Assembly (NCBI GenBank): GCA_035515055.1
Contig: DATJBV010000027.1
Location: forward strand, 1-12,903
DNA from: Pollutimonas sp035515055
GTDB taxonomy: Bacteria; Pseudomonadota; Gammaproteobacteria; Burkholderiales; Burkholderiaceae_B
DNA length: 12,903 nucleotides
Direction: 5' to 3'
Shown here: piece by piece, positions 1-6,881 of the stretch
How the letters are laid out: each line of letters opens with the position of its first letter
Numbering within the stretch: position 1 is the first letter of the stretch
Program-made: the position numbers and the translations under genes
The notes under the pieces: model-generated
Told to the model about the DNA's origin: nothing
Database searches by the model: none
The model's input: only the letters and a program-made list of their open reading frames with translations

Positions 1-91
1 CGGCCAGCACGACGTCGTGCCCTGAGTCGGTGGCCAAGGTGGTGTGTTCCGCGTCGAGGCGCAGGCGGGTGGACGTGGCGGCGCTCATCAT
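1..91 (-). CDS. Unidentified protein, N-terminal 30 codons only (runs off left edge)
   Basis: An open frame begins with tandem ATG codons (ATG at 91-89, next ATG at 88-86) and stays open to the window edge. It starts MMSAATSTRLRLDAEH and continues with no stop. Its start overlaps the stop of the upstream hydrolase remnant in an ATGA arrangement, so the two were probably translationally coupled when the upstream gene was intact. Thirty residues are too few to recognise a family: there is no signal peptide, membrane segment or motif. The residues look like a cytosolic, reasonably polar start. I am fairly confident it is coding because of the ATGA overlap and the amino-acid composition, but I assign no function. 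Confidence 0.5.
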   Translation of the reverse strand, partial: MMSAATSTRLRLDAEHTTLATDSGHDVVLA

Positions 92-302
92 GATCCTTTG
101 GTAGCTGGCTCGCAAAGCCGTTGCACGATACGGTCGACCACCCGTGCGTCGACTCCATGCCCCAAGTCCGGAAAAAGATCCAGCGTTGCCTGCGCGCCCA
201 ACGCATGCAACTGCCGTTCGGCATCGACCGAAAGATCAGCAACAGCTCGGCCGCTTGCGCCGCCGCAGGGGCGGGCTGCCGCACGATGATAGCGTCTTGC
301 AT
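88..302 (-). pseudogene. Remnant of YpfH-like alpha/beta-hydrolase (carboxylesterase/phospholipase family), internal deletion plus frameshift
   Basis: The start is good: ATG at 302 with AGGAG (314-310) 7 bases upstream, 33 bases after the nucleosidase stop. The N-terminus MQDAIIVRQP...AELLLIF matches the beginning of YpfH-type serine hydrolases, where the next residues should be the HGVG oxyanion segment. Instead the homology jumps into another frame. From about 240 to 88 (codons starting at positions divisible by 3) the read is ADLSVDAERQLHALGAQ, then LFPDLGHGVDARVVDRIVQRL and TGA. This is the family's C-terminus with the catalytic His in GHGV. About 150-160 codons are missing, compared with a usual 220-230, including the nucleophile GFSQG and the catalytic Asp. 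What remains cannot be an active esterase. A sequencing or assembly fault is the main alternative. The N-terminal frame itself stays open to the window edge but encodes nonsense after the junction. Confidence 0.7.
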
Positions 303-335
303 ACGGTATCTCCTGTCGGGCGATTGGGTCGCACC

Positions 336-1151
336 CTATGCGGTCAGACTCCGGTGTGACTGAGGAACATCGGCATCATTATGGACCTGCGGTTCGTAGT
401 TTTGCAAAAAGCGGCGCAATATACCGGCCGAATAATGGCTGGCGACCTGTGTCAGGAAGGCATGAAAGTCAACGCCTGCCGTATCGTCCGCCCGATCTGA
501 AATGGTACGGAGCACGGCGCATGGCACGTCGTATTCATGGCAAATCTGAGCGACCGCCGCACCCTCCATCTCGACGCACAACGCGTCCGGCAAACTGGCT
601 TGCAACGCCTCGATCGACCGCGCATCATTGATGAAACGGTCGCCGCTCACAATCGTGCCCTCGTGCACCGCCGGGGCGCTTACGCCGAAGGCGTTGAGGG
701 TGCCGGCGCTAACTTCTTGCATCAGGCCCGAGGCCAGATAATCTTGAGCCGATTCCGTCAGCAGCGCTGTCAAGTCCACATCCGCGTCGAAATAGCTTCG
801 ACCCAGCAAAGGGACCTCGTACTGAGGAAACAAGGGACGAGCATCCAGATCATGCTGTAGCAGCGACCGGGCCACGACCACATCGCCGACGTTCACATGG
901 GGCGCGACGGCGCCCGCCAACCCGGTGAACACAACGGCGGTGACATGGAATTCGCGTATTAACGTGACGACCGTAGCCGCCGCCGCCACCTTGCCCATAC
1001 GCGCAAGCACCAGCACGCAATTGCGGCCCGCCAATACGCCGGAGTAATAATCGCGCTGCCCTATCCGGCGTGTAACCACGCCAGGCCCCATGGCTTGCAG
1101 CAATTCGGCGATTTCGTCGTGTACAGCGGCCAGTATCCCAATCGCGCTCAT
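336..1151 (-). CDS. 5'-methylthioadenosine/S-adenosylhomocysteine nucleosidase-like protein
   Basis: Nucleoside phosphorylase superfamily (PNP_UDP fold), 271 residues from ATG at 1151. Enzymes of this type hydrolyse the glycosidic bond of MTA or SAH in the cytosol, releasing adenine and feeding methyl-cycle and methionine salvage. Visible MTAN landmarks are GILAAVHDE near residues 5-13 (catalytic-acid region, Glu13), FTGLAGAVAP at 75-84, VEMEGAA at 193-199 (ribose-binding Glu196) and the catalytic Asp219 in TISDRAD at 216-222. It is longer than typical MTAN (about 230), with a polar 25-residue tail (NYEPQ to the end). A GTG at 1196 would add 15 residues (MFKYPFHGL...), but homologues begin at MxxIGI, so the ATG is preferred. 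The gene lies upstream of the hydrolase remnant and is divergent from creA across 163 bases. It could be a purine- or futalosine-type relative rather than strict MTA/SAH nucleosidase, so I leave the symbol blank. Confidence 0.8.
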   Translation of the reverse strand: MSAIGILAAVHDEIAELLQAMGPGVVTRRIGQRDYYSGVLAGRNCVLVLARMGKVAAAATVVTLIREFHVTAVVFTGLAGAVAPHVNVGDVVVARSLLQHDLDARPLFPQYEVPLLGRSYFDADVDLTALLTESAQDYLASGLMQEVSAGTLNAFGVSAPAVHEGTIVSGDRFINDARSIEALQASLPDALCVEMEGAAVAQICHEYDVPCAVLRTISDRADDTAGVDFHAFLTQVASHYSAGILRRFLQNYEPQVHNDADVPQSHRSLTA

Positions 1152-1314
1152 GCTGCGCACCCTGTAGTTAAGTCCATGGAACGGATATTTGAACACACGG
1201 GGCGCCAGCCCCCGTCACCGGCGCCGGTTCGGGACCCGAACATGAGGAACGCCGATTGCGCCGGTTGCAGCGCGATAAAATAAGCAATCCACCGCCTACT
1301 CCGGACACCGCAGC

Positions 1315-1803
1315 ATGAAACCCCTCCTCCCCCTACTGTTGCTCGCAACCGCCAGCCTCTTCGCCAACGGCGCGCACGCCGAAAAAGTCGGCTGCGTCAG
1401 CACCACATGGCGCGTCATCAATAACGACAAAGTCTGCGTCGAATCCTTCCCCGACCCCGACATAGACGGCGTCGTATGCCACGTCTCGTACGCACAGACC
1501 GGCGGCATATCTGGCGCGCTGGGCTTTGCCGAGGATCCGTCCCGGTTCTCGCTTGCCTGCCGCCAAGCCGGCCCCATCGTCGGCAAGAAGCCCATCCCGA
1601 AAATCGAAAGCGAGGTTTTCACGCATCGCATGAGCTTTCTTTTCAAGGGACTGAATGTCTCGCGCATCGTGGATCAGGCCAGCCACATGCTGGTCTACGT
1701 GGTCGTCAGCGAAAAAGTCATCGATGGTTCGCCTTTCAACAGCATATCCACCGTACCGCTGATGCCGTGGGGAACGCAACAGCCCGACATCAAAATGCAA
1801 TAA
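1315..1803 (+). CDS. creA: CreA family periplasmic protein
   Basis: A 162-residue exported protein. Residues 1-22 are a clear Sec signal peptide (MK, hydrophobic leucine-rich core, cleavage after ANGAHA). The mature part follows E. coli CreA almost motif by motif: IG/VGCVSTTW at the start, ESFPDPDIDGVVCHVS (43-58), AQTGGISGALGFAEDPS (60-76), a C-x-Q-x-GPI segment (82-88) and the ending VIDGSPFNSISTVPLMPW (135-152). The family's role is poorly known; in enterobacteria it neighbours the CreBCD two-component locus, absent here. There are four cysteines (27, 41, 55, 82) where E. coli CreA has two, allowing an extra disulfide in the periplasm. No good Shine-Dalgarno precedes the ATG. A GATAAAAT stretch at 1274-1281 is the only -10-like sequence in the 163-base divergent gap and is weak. 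Its stop lies 13 bases from the convergent gene's stop. Confidence 0.9.
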   Translation: MKPLLPLLLLATASLFANGAHAEKVGCVSTTWRVINNDKVCVESFPDPDIDGVVCHVSYAQTGGISGALGFAEDPSRFSLACRQAGPIVGKKPIPKIESEVFTHRMSFLFKGLNVSRIVDQASHMLVYVVVSEKVIDGSPFNSISTVPLMPWGTQQPDIKMQ

Positions 1804-1816
1804 GAAGGCGGCGGAT

Positions 1817-2542
1817 TCAACCGCCCTGCATCCACGCCTGCAGCCCGTCTACCCAAGACGCGGCCGGCAGGCTGAAGCCACGCTCGATCTGCGCCGCACG
1901 CTGTTCCAGTCGGCTGAAGTCCACCGACGGCGCCTCTTTGAAGCCTATGGCGACGATGTTGCCATCGTGCACTTCCGGCAGCCACGCCACCGCCTCGAAG
2001 TAAGGCTCCATGGCCTGCAGGTTCCTGTCGTGGTCTGGATAATCGCAAAAGAGATTGACGGTCATGATGCCCTTCGGGCTCAGACAGCGGGCGCATGCCT
2101 CATAGAACTCGGCGGTATCCAGGACGGGGCCTTTCGCCTGGGCGTCGTAAAGGTCGACCTGCAAGACATCGAATGCCCCGTGATTTTTTTCGTCCAGGAC
2201 AAATGCCATGGCGTCCATATGCACGACGCGTAGCCTGTCGTCGTCGGGGGGCAGCGCAAACTGCGAGCGGCAGATCGCGGTTACGGCCGGGTCGAGCTCA
2301 ACCGCGAGGATCGCCGCTTCCGGAAAGTGCCTATGGCAAAACTTCGTCAGCGTTCCGGCACCCAGACCCAGCTGGGCAATGGCGCGGGGATTCCCCAAAA
2401 ACAACGTCCACATCATCATTTGCTGGACATACTCCAGCTCGATGGCGTCCGGGCGCTCCAAACGCATGGCGCCTTGTACCCATTTAGTGCCAAAGTGCAG
2501 ACTACGCACGCCATCTTCCTCAGAAATGGTTACATTATTCAT
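1817..2542 (-). CDS. Spermidine synthase-like (polyamine aminopropyltransferase/methyltransferase fold) protein
   Basis: A 241-residue cytosolic Rossmann-fold protein of the spermine/spermidine synthase superfamily. Seen: the nucleotide-binding loop GLGAGTL (59-65), the acidic end of strand 2 at VELD (81-84), which contacts the ribose of (decarboxylated) SAM, the DA pair at 110-111 and VDLYDAQAKGP (129-139), which takes the place of the VDSTDPIGP segment of true SpeE. It is shorter than SpeE (about 288), and the active-site segment is altered (Tyr for Thr, AQA for PI). It may therefore not make spermidine and may be one of the uncharacterised SpeE-like or methyltransferase proteins common in proteobacteria. 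The start ATG at 2542 has a GTGAGG stretch about 12 bases upstream. It is divergent from yjdM with only 38 bases between start codons, so the promoters must overlap or lie inside coding sequence. Confidence 0.8.
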   Translation of the reverse strand: MNNVTISEEDGVRSLHFGTKWVQGAMRLERPDAIELEYVQQMMMWTLFLGNPRAIAQLGLGAGTLTKFCHRHFPEAAILAVELDPAVTAICRSQFALPPDDDRLRVVHMDAMAFVLDEKNHGAFDVLQVDLYDAQAKGPVLDTAEFYEACARCLSPKGIMTVNLFCDYPDHDRNLQAMEPYFEAVAWLPEVHDGNIVAIGFKEAPSVDFSRLEQRAAQIERGFSLPAASWVDGLQAWMQGG

Positions 2543-2580
2543 GATAGCATTCGCCTCACTTTACGACTGAACTGACATTT

Positions 2581-2922
2581 ATGACGACCTTACCCTCTTG
2601 CCCCCAATGCGCCATGGAGAACACGTACCCAGATGGCGCCGTCTATGTGTGTCCCGATTGCGGGCATGAATGGCCAACGGACGCTTCAGCAGATGACGAT
2701 GCGCAAGACGGCGCCATCATAAAGGATGCGAACAACAATCCCCTGGCCGACGGCGATGCCGTCATTCTTATCAAGGACCTGAAAGTAAAGGGATCGTCGA
2801 TCACGCTGAAGAAAGGAACAAAGGTAAAAAGCATACGGCTGGTTGCCGGCGACCATGAAGTCGATTGCAAAATCGACGGGTCGAGCTTCATGCTGAAAGC
2901 GTGTTTCCTGAAGAAAGCGTGA
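2581..2922 (+). CDS. yjdM: YjdM family zinc-ribbon protein (formerly PhnA)
   Basis: A 113-residue protein matching E. coli YjdM along its whole length. The N-terminal zinc ribbon has C7-x2-C10 and C24-x2-C27 (CPQC ... CPDC), followed by GHEW. An acidic linker follows, then the SH3-like C-terminal domain with IIKDANNNPLADGDAV (46-61), IKDLKVKGSS (63-72), LKKGTKVKSIRL (76-87) and DCKIDG. The old name phnA and the database label 'phosphonoacetate hydrolase' are misleading for this family: no phosphonate enzyme activity is established for it and its biological role is unclear. There is no phosphonate gene nearby. No Shine-Dalgarno is visible just before the ATG (ACTGACATTT), so initiation may be weak or leaderless. 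The start is fixed by homology (MxxLPxCPxC). Confidence 0.93.
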   Translation: MTTLPSCPQCAMENTYPDGAVYVCPDCGHEWPTDASADDDAQDGAIIKDANNNPLADGDAVILIKDLKVKGSSITLKKGTKVKSIRLVAGDHEVDCKIDGSSFMLKACFLKKA

Positions 2923-2967
2923 ATCTGCGCAGGGCAAACCCTTAGAAATTTTCGTCAAAATAAGCGG

Positions 2968-2985
2968 CGAGTATCTCTATACTCG
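2968..2985. repeat. Perfect 7-bp inverted repeat overlapping a -10-like hexamer
   Basis: CGAGTAT (2968-2974), CTCT (2975-2978), ATACTCG (2979-2985). It sits 34 bases before the AMP-binding fragment's ATG. The hexamer TATACT (2978-2983) within it resembles a -10 element; the bases 17 to 18 positions upstream (GTCAAAA, 2954-2960) make only a poor -35. No T-run follows, so it is not a typical intrinsic terminator for yjdM. An operator over a promoter for the 3020-3891 genes is the likelier reading, but this is inference. Confidence 0.4.
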
Positions 2986-3019
2986 GCAAATCGTCCTTCC
3001 CATAAAGGCAGTTTGCAAC

Positions 3020-3454
3020 ATGTCGCTTGAATTCCTAAAAAACCTCGCTCAAGAATACGCTGGCCGTGTCGCCATAGATGACGGCACCACGGCAGTGACC
3101 TATGCAGAATTGGCCACCGCGGTTAACGCGCTTGCCGTGGCGCTGCAAATGAAGGATCCGGCTCCCGGTTCCCGCGTTGGCTTATGTGCCGCCAATTCAC
3201 TGGAATATTTGGTCAGCGTCCTGGCAATCAATGCCGCCGGCAAAGTCCTGCTGCCTATGAATTGCTACGGAAACACGGTGGAACTGCACGAAATCCTGAA
3301 TACTTCCCACCCTGCCACCATCATTGTGGACGACCTGGGCGACCAGCTTATTCTTAGCGAAAGCGAGCTAAAAATCCATTTTTCCCAGCTTCCAGGGTTG
3401 GTCGCGACGTATCGCGATCATGTCCCGGAAACTCAGCAAACACCCGTACAATAA
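3020..3454 (+). CDS. Stand-alone N-terminal fragment of an AMP-binding acyl-CoA synthetase
   Basis: The frame encodes 144 residues. Residues 1-104 match the beginning of adenylate-forming ligases: 'AQEYAGRVAI', VTYAELATAVNALAVAL (26-42), PGSRVGLCAANSLEYLVSVLAINAAGKVLLPMN (49-81, the typical 'G D x V ... N ... A x L A ... G A ... P' pattern) and ELHEILNTSHPATIIVDD (88-105). After this it diverges and stops. A full ligase has 500-600 residues. The ATP-binding loop (TSGTTGxPKG), the hinge and the catalytic Lys are all absent, and the next gene begins 26 bases after the stop, so no remnant of the rest is present. It has a normal ATG and an upstream AAAGGCA about 10 bases away. It is either the 5' relic of a truncated ligase or a domain kept for another purpose. 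It cannot adenylate a substrate on its own. Confidence 0.7.
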   Translation: MSLEFLKNLAQEYAGRVAIDDGTTAVTYAELATAVNALAVALQMKDPAPGSRVGLCAANSLEYLVSVLAINAAGKVLLPMNCYGNTVELHEILNTSHPATIIVDDLGDQLILSESELKIHFSQLPGLVATYRDHVPETQQTPVQ

Positions 3455-3480
3455 CGCTTTAACCACTTGGGAGCCACACC

Positions 3481-3891
3481 ATGTCCAATACCGCAATGGA
3501 TGACCTCGGCAAACTGGTTCTGCGCCTGGCGCTAGGCATATTCATCTTGCTGCACGGCATCTCCAAACTCCTCAATGGGGTCGGGGGGATCGAAGGCATG
3601 CTGGTGGCCCAGGGATTACCCGCTTTCTTTGCGTGGGGGGCTTATATCGGTGAAGTCATCGCTCCATTGCTGGTGATATTCGGTATTTATACGCGTCTGG
3701 GCGGGCTGTTGATCGTGGCCAATATGGTCGTGGCGATTATGCTGGCGCATTCCAAGCAACTATTCACCTTGGCCAGCAGCGGGGGCTGGAGCCTGGAGCT
3801 GCAGGGCATGTTCCTGGCCACGGCCGTGGCCATCGCCCTTCTGGGTGCCGGGCGCTACAGTATCGGCGGCCGGGGCGGCAAGTGGAACTAG
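3481..3891 (+). CDS. DoxX family membrane protein
   Basis: A 136-residue inner-membrane protein with four hydrophobic segments at about 11-30, 50-70, 74-90 and 107-124. The DoxX signature is seen at LGKLVLRLALGIFILLHGISKLLNG (9-33), GLPAFFAWGAYIGEVIAPLLVIFGIYTRLG (45-74) and the following ANMVVAIMLAH. DoxX proteins take part in quinone- or thiosulfate-linked redox chemistry in some bacteria, but most members, including this one, have no assigned substrate. GGGAG (3469-3473) lies 7 bases before the ATG, a good ribosome-binding site. It is 26 bases after the AMP-binding fragment and 21 bases before the patatin-like gene, so the three probably share a transcript. The C-terminal tail (GGRGGKWN) is glycine/basic and faces the cytosol if the N-terminus does. 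Confidence 0.88.
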   Translation: MSNTAMDDLGKLVLRLALGIFILLHGISKLLNGVGGIEGMLVAQGLPAFFAWGAYIGEVIAPLLVIFGIYTRLGGLLIVANMVVAIMLAHSKQLFTLASSGGWSLELQGMFLATAVAIALLGAGRYSIGGRGGKWN

Positions 3892-3912
3892 CGGTTCAAA
3901 TAACGGTTTGCA

Positions 3913-4827
3913 GTGCGTAAGCCGCTGCGCAGGCCGCGCCTGGGCCTTGCGCTGGGCAGCGGATCGGCGCGCGGCTGGGCACATGTAGGTGTGTTGCAGG
4001 CGCTTGCCCAGGCGGGCATACGGCCGGACATCGTCTGCGGCACATCCATCGGTTCGCTGGTTGGCGCCGCCTATGCCGTGGGTGAGCTCGACCGGTTCGA
4101 GCAGTGGACGCTCGGCCTGGGCATCAAAGATGTCGTCTCCTTCATGGATTTCCGCTTGAACGGAGGCATGCTGAAAGGCGAACGCCTCATGTCTTTTTTC
4201 CGGCGCCACTTCATGGACATGCCCATCCAGGACATGAAGCTGCCATTCGGCGCCGTCGCCACTGCCCTGCATTCCGGCACGGAAGTGTGGCTGCGTGAAG
4301 GTTCCACGGTCGACGCGGTCAGGGCATCGATCGCCCTTCCGGGCCTGTTTTCGCCCGTATGGCACGATGGGCAACTGCTTGTCGATGGCGGGCTGGTGAA
4401 CCCTGTACCGGTATCGTTGGCCCGCGCCATGGGCGCCGAGATTGTTATCGCCGTGGACCTGAACTCCGATATCCTCGGGCGCCACCTGGCTCGCGACATT
4501 CACGCCAATACCGCAACCGGCACCGCCGCCACCAGCGAATGGATGCAAAAGTTGCAGCAGAATTTCTCGTCCCTTTTCCCCGTCACGCCCCCGCCGGAAC
4601 AGCGGCTGCCGTCTATGCTCGATGTGGTCGCAGGCAGCATCAACATCATGCAGGTCAGGATCAGCCGCAGCCGCATGGCGGGCGAACCGCCAGACATGGT
4701 GATTACGCCCAGGCTTGCGCATATTGGGCTGCTGGATTTCCATCGCGCCAAGGTCGCCATCGACGAAGGCCATCGCGCGGCCCAGGCATGCCTTCCGGCC
4801 CTGACCGAGTTAGGACTCGGCAACTAA
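3913..4827 (+). CDS. Patatin-like phospholipase, RssA type
   Basis: A 304-residue cytosolic serine hydrolase of the patatin family using a Ser-Asp dyad. The oxyanion loop is GSGSARGWAHVG (15-26), the nucleophile elbow is GTSIGS (43-48) with Ser45, and the catalytic Asp is Asp158 in VDGGLVNPVPVS (157-168). LPGLFSPV (142-149) precedes it as in RssA/YchK-like bacterial patatins. The natural lipid substrate is unknown. The C-terminal 100 residues are less conserved, with a variable segment at about 195-220. The start is GTG at 3913, giving (f)MRKPLRRPRLGLALGSG; it is the only start placing the oxyanion loop at the usual distance, although no strong Shine-Dalgarno is visible. It is 21 bases after doxX-like and convergent with the kinase gene, whose stop is only 9 bases away. 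Confidence 0.88.
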   Translation: MRKPLRRPRLGLALGSGSARGWAHVGVLQALAQAGIRPDIVCGTSIGSLVGAAYAVGELDRFEQWTLGLGIKDVVSFMDFRLNGGMLKGERLMSFFRRHFMDMPIQDMKLPFGAVATALHSGTEVWLREGSTVDAVRASIALPGLFSPVWHDGQLLVDGGLVNPVPVSLARAMGAEIVIAVDLNSDILGRHLARDIHANTATGTAATSEWMQKLQQNFSSLFPVTPPPEQRLPSMLDVVAGSINIMQVRISRSRMAGEPPDMVITPRLAHIGLLDFHRAKVAIDEGHRAAQACLPALTELGLGN

Positions 4828-4836
4828 GCAAAAAAC

Positions 4837-6222
4837 TTATGCCGCCGGCAGGCGCAAAGCAATACGCAAGCCCCCCAAGGCTGAAGGCTCGGCATGGACA
4901 TCGCCGCCATATAAGATTGCCAGATCGCGCACGATCGCCAAGCCAAGACCCGACCCCGGCGCGTGTTCGTCCGCACGCGCACCGCGTGCGAATATCGCGC
5001 CGTATTCGGACGCGTTCAAACCCTTGCCATCGTCGTCTATCGTGATATACAGGTCCTTCGCTTTTTGACAGGCGCTTACCTGCACGCGCGACTTCGCCCA
5101 TTTGCATGCGTTATCCAGCAGGTTGCCCAGCATTTCCTGCAGATCCTGTTCTTCGCCTCGAAAAACCAGGGTGTCGGAATTAGACACCACGTCGATGCGC
5201 AGCCCGCGATCGGCGTAAAGACGCTCCATGACCCGAAGCAGACCTTCCAGCGGACGCGGCAAGGGGGTGCGCAGCCCTGAAGTCTGCAGGGCTGCGGCGG
5301 CCCGCGCCCGCGCGAGGTGATAGTCGACCTGGCGTAATGCCATCGCGACCTGTTCGCTCGCCAATTGGGCGAACGCCGTTTTCTCTTGCTCGGCCGCGTT
5401 CGCCAGTATTGTGAGCGGTGTTTTGACCGCATGGGCCAGGTTGCCCGCTTGCGTCCGCGCACGCGCCACGATGTCGGCATTTGCCGCAAGCACGCCATTG
5501 AAGTCGTCGACCAAAGGCTGCACTTCCGCGGGAAAGCGCCCTTCGATCCGCGATGCCTTGCCCACGCGCAAGGCACCGAGCTGCCGGCGGAGTTGTTCCA
5601 TAGGCTTCATTGTGATTATGACTTGCACGATAGCGGCCGTCATCAGTCCGAGGCTTAGGATGGTCAGTGCCGAAATCAACATACGAAAAAAGCGGTCGGA
5701 CGGTTCGGCAACGAGGCGCTGGTCGGCCGCCACCATGAGGCGCCAAGGAGGCGCCGTGGTAATGTCGGGCTGTATCGCGCGTTCGACGACAGACAGCATC
5801 TGACCATCCGGACCCGGCATCGAGCGGGTGTGATCCGCGCCGTCGAGGACGGCCGGCGCCTCGGTCCGCAATACCGTGTCCCATAAGGATCGGGAACGCA
5901 GCACGCCGGCGGCGGGGGGATCATTGGCGCCCGGCAAGCGATCGACCTGCCAATACAAGCCCGAAAAAGGCTTGCCGAACCGCGGGTCGCTCAGGGGCGT
6001 GGGGGCCAGCACGTCGCCTGTATCGCCGACGACAATCGCGGCGGTGAGTTGGTCCAGGTGGGTCTTGAGTTCGGCATGGAGCTGGCGGCCGATATGCTGC
6101 TGGAACAGGCCGCCCAGACCCCAGCCGGCAACGACCACCGACACCAGTATCCAGGCCAGCGTGCCCACCAGCATGCGCAAGCGTAGCGAGTTCCACCTTG
6201 ATGGCTGAGGCATTTCGTTCAT
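4837..6222 (-). CDS. Sensor histidine kinase of OmpR/PhoP-type two-component system
   Basis: A 461-residue inner-membrane kinase that should autophosphorylate and pass phosphate to the response regulator encoded just upstream. TM1 is at about 17-38 and TM2 at about 181-204, enclosing a periplasmic sensor of about 140 residues. A HAMP-like linker precedes the H-box NLAHAVKTPL (261-270, phospho-acceptor His264). The catalytic domain has the N-box LGNLLDNACKWA (365-376), the G1 box DDDGKGL (396-402) and the G2 box GSGLGLAI (423-430). No key residue is missing. The domain order, the H-box with Val-Lys in place of the usual Glu-hydrophobic and the partner all resemble the PhoQ/QseC-like group. The ATG at 6222 overlaps the regulator's TGA by four bases (ATGA), so translation is coupled. 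The periplasmic sensor domain has no family I recognise, so the ligand is unknown. Confidence 0.92.
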   Translation of the reverse strand: MNEMPQPSRWNSLRLRMLVGTLAWILVSVVVAGWGLGGLFQQHIGRQLHAELKTHLDQLTAAIVVGDTGDVLAPTPLSDPRFGKPFSGLYWQVDRLPGANDPPAAGVLRSRSLWDTVLRTEAPAVLDGADHTRSMPGPDGQMLSVVERAIQPDITTAPPWRLMVAADQRLVAEPSDRFFRMLISALTILSLGLMTAAIVQVIITMKPMEQLRRQLGALRVGKASRIEGRFPAEVQPLVDDFNGVLAANADIVARARTQAGNLAHAVKTPLTILANAAEQEKTAFAQLASEQVAMALRQVDYHLARARAAAALQTSGLRTPLPRPLEGLLRVMERLYADRGLRIDVVSNSDTLVFRGEEQDLQEMLGNLLDNACKWAKSRVQVSACQKAKDLYITIDDDGKGLNASEYGAIFARGARADEHAPGSGLGLAIVRDLAILYGGDVHAEPSALGGLRIALRLPAA

Positions 6223-6881
6223 GACGGCGCGGCCAGCCGGTACCCGAGCCCGCGAACGGTCTCGATCATGCCCGGCGGCAGCTTCCTGCGCAAACGGCCG
6301 ACGAAGACTTCGATGGTGTTCGAGTCGCGATCGAAATCCTGCGCATAGATATGCTCGGTGAGCGTGGACCGCGAAACCACGGTGCCCTGATGATGCATAA
6401 GAAAATCGAGCACGCGGAATTCATGGCTGGTGAGCGGCACTGGGCGGCCATCGACGCTGACGCGTGCGCTGCGCGTGTCCAGTATGACATCGCCACAACG
6501 CAGTTCGGAGCTGGCGAGCCCCGCGGCGCGGCGCAGTAACGCGCGTACCCGCGCCAGCAGCTCTTCCATATGGAAGGGCTTGGTCAGGTAGTCGTCGGCA
6601 CCGGCATCTATGCCCGTTACCTTCTCGTGCCAATGATCGCGCGCCGTCAGTATCAATACGGGCATCGTCAGTCCGCTCGCACGCCATTTTTTCAGTACGG
6701 TGATGCCATCCATGACCGGCAGGCCCAAGTCGAGCACCACGGCGTCATATGTCTCGACTTCGCCCAGCATATGCGCCTGCTGGCCGTCGGCGGCAATGTC
6801 CGCCACATATCCGTTAGCCACCAACGCACTTGCTACTTGCGTTGCAAGCGTAGGTTCGTCTTCGACCACCAGTATCCGCAT
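6219..6881 (-). CDS. Two-component response regulator, OmpR/PhoP family
   Basis: A 220-residue DNA-binding regulator. The receiver domain (1-115) has the acidic pocket Glu7/Asp8, phospho-acceptor Asp51 in VVLDLGLPVMDG, the switch Thr79 in LILTARD and Lys101 in DDYLTKPF. The winged-helix output domain (about 125-218) has LTSHEFRVLDFLMHH, the recognition-helix region DSNTIEVFVGRLRRKL and the C-terminal hairpin TVRGLGYRL. The whole is very close to the PhoP/QseB/TctD branch. The ATG at 6881 shares one base with the TGA of the PepSY gene (TGATG) and has AAGGTGAG upstream inside that gene; its own stop overlaps the kinase start. Regulators of this branch bind tandem hexamers or heptamers with 11-bp periodicity. 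A matching repeat lies upstream of the operon at 7290-7308, suggesting autoregulation. Confidence 0.94.
   Translation of the reverse strand: MRILVVEDEPTLATQVASALVANGYVADIAADGQQAHMLGEVETYDAVVLDLGLPVMDGITVLKKWRASGLTMPVLILTARDHWHEKVTGIDAGADDYLTKPFHMEELLARVRALLRRAAGLASSELRCGDVILDTRSARVSVDGRPVPLTSHEFRVLDFLMHHQGTVVSRSTLTEHIYAQDFDRDSNTIEVFVGRLRRKLPPGMIETVRGLGYRLAAPS

Noticed and set aside
1194..1196. GTG start that would lengthen the nucleosidase by 15 residues
   Set aside because: The added residues do not resemble the family, whose members begin close to the MxxIGI strand; ATG at 1151 is better.
1809..1825. Hairpin GGCGG-ATTCAA-CCGCC between creA and the SpeE-like gene
   Set aside because: Only a 5-bp stem with no T-run on either side; too weak to call a terminator, although the convergent position is suitable.
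2581..2922. yjdM as a phosphonoacetate hydrolase or phosphonate pathway gene
   Set aside because: The protein is the zinc-ribbon YjdM family, not the true PhnA hydrolase, and no phosphonate genes are nearby.
2931..2950. AGGG-CAAA-CCCT followed by AT-rich sequence after yjdM
   Set aside because: A 4-bp stem is within chance, and the following bases are not a real T-run.
3760..4773. 337-codon minus-strand open frame opposite the doxX-like and patatin-like genes
   Set aside because: Antisense shadow: the plus-strand frames carry clear family motifs, while this one reads as low-complexity His/Arg/Gly-rich sequence spanning two unrelated genes.
5180..5884. 234-codon minus-strand frame inside the histidine kinase
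   Set aside because: Out-of-frame overlap with a kinase that is intact from start to stop; composition is Arg/Gly/Ala-rich as expected of a shifted frame.
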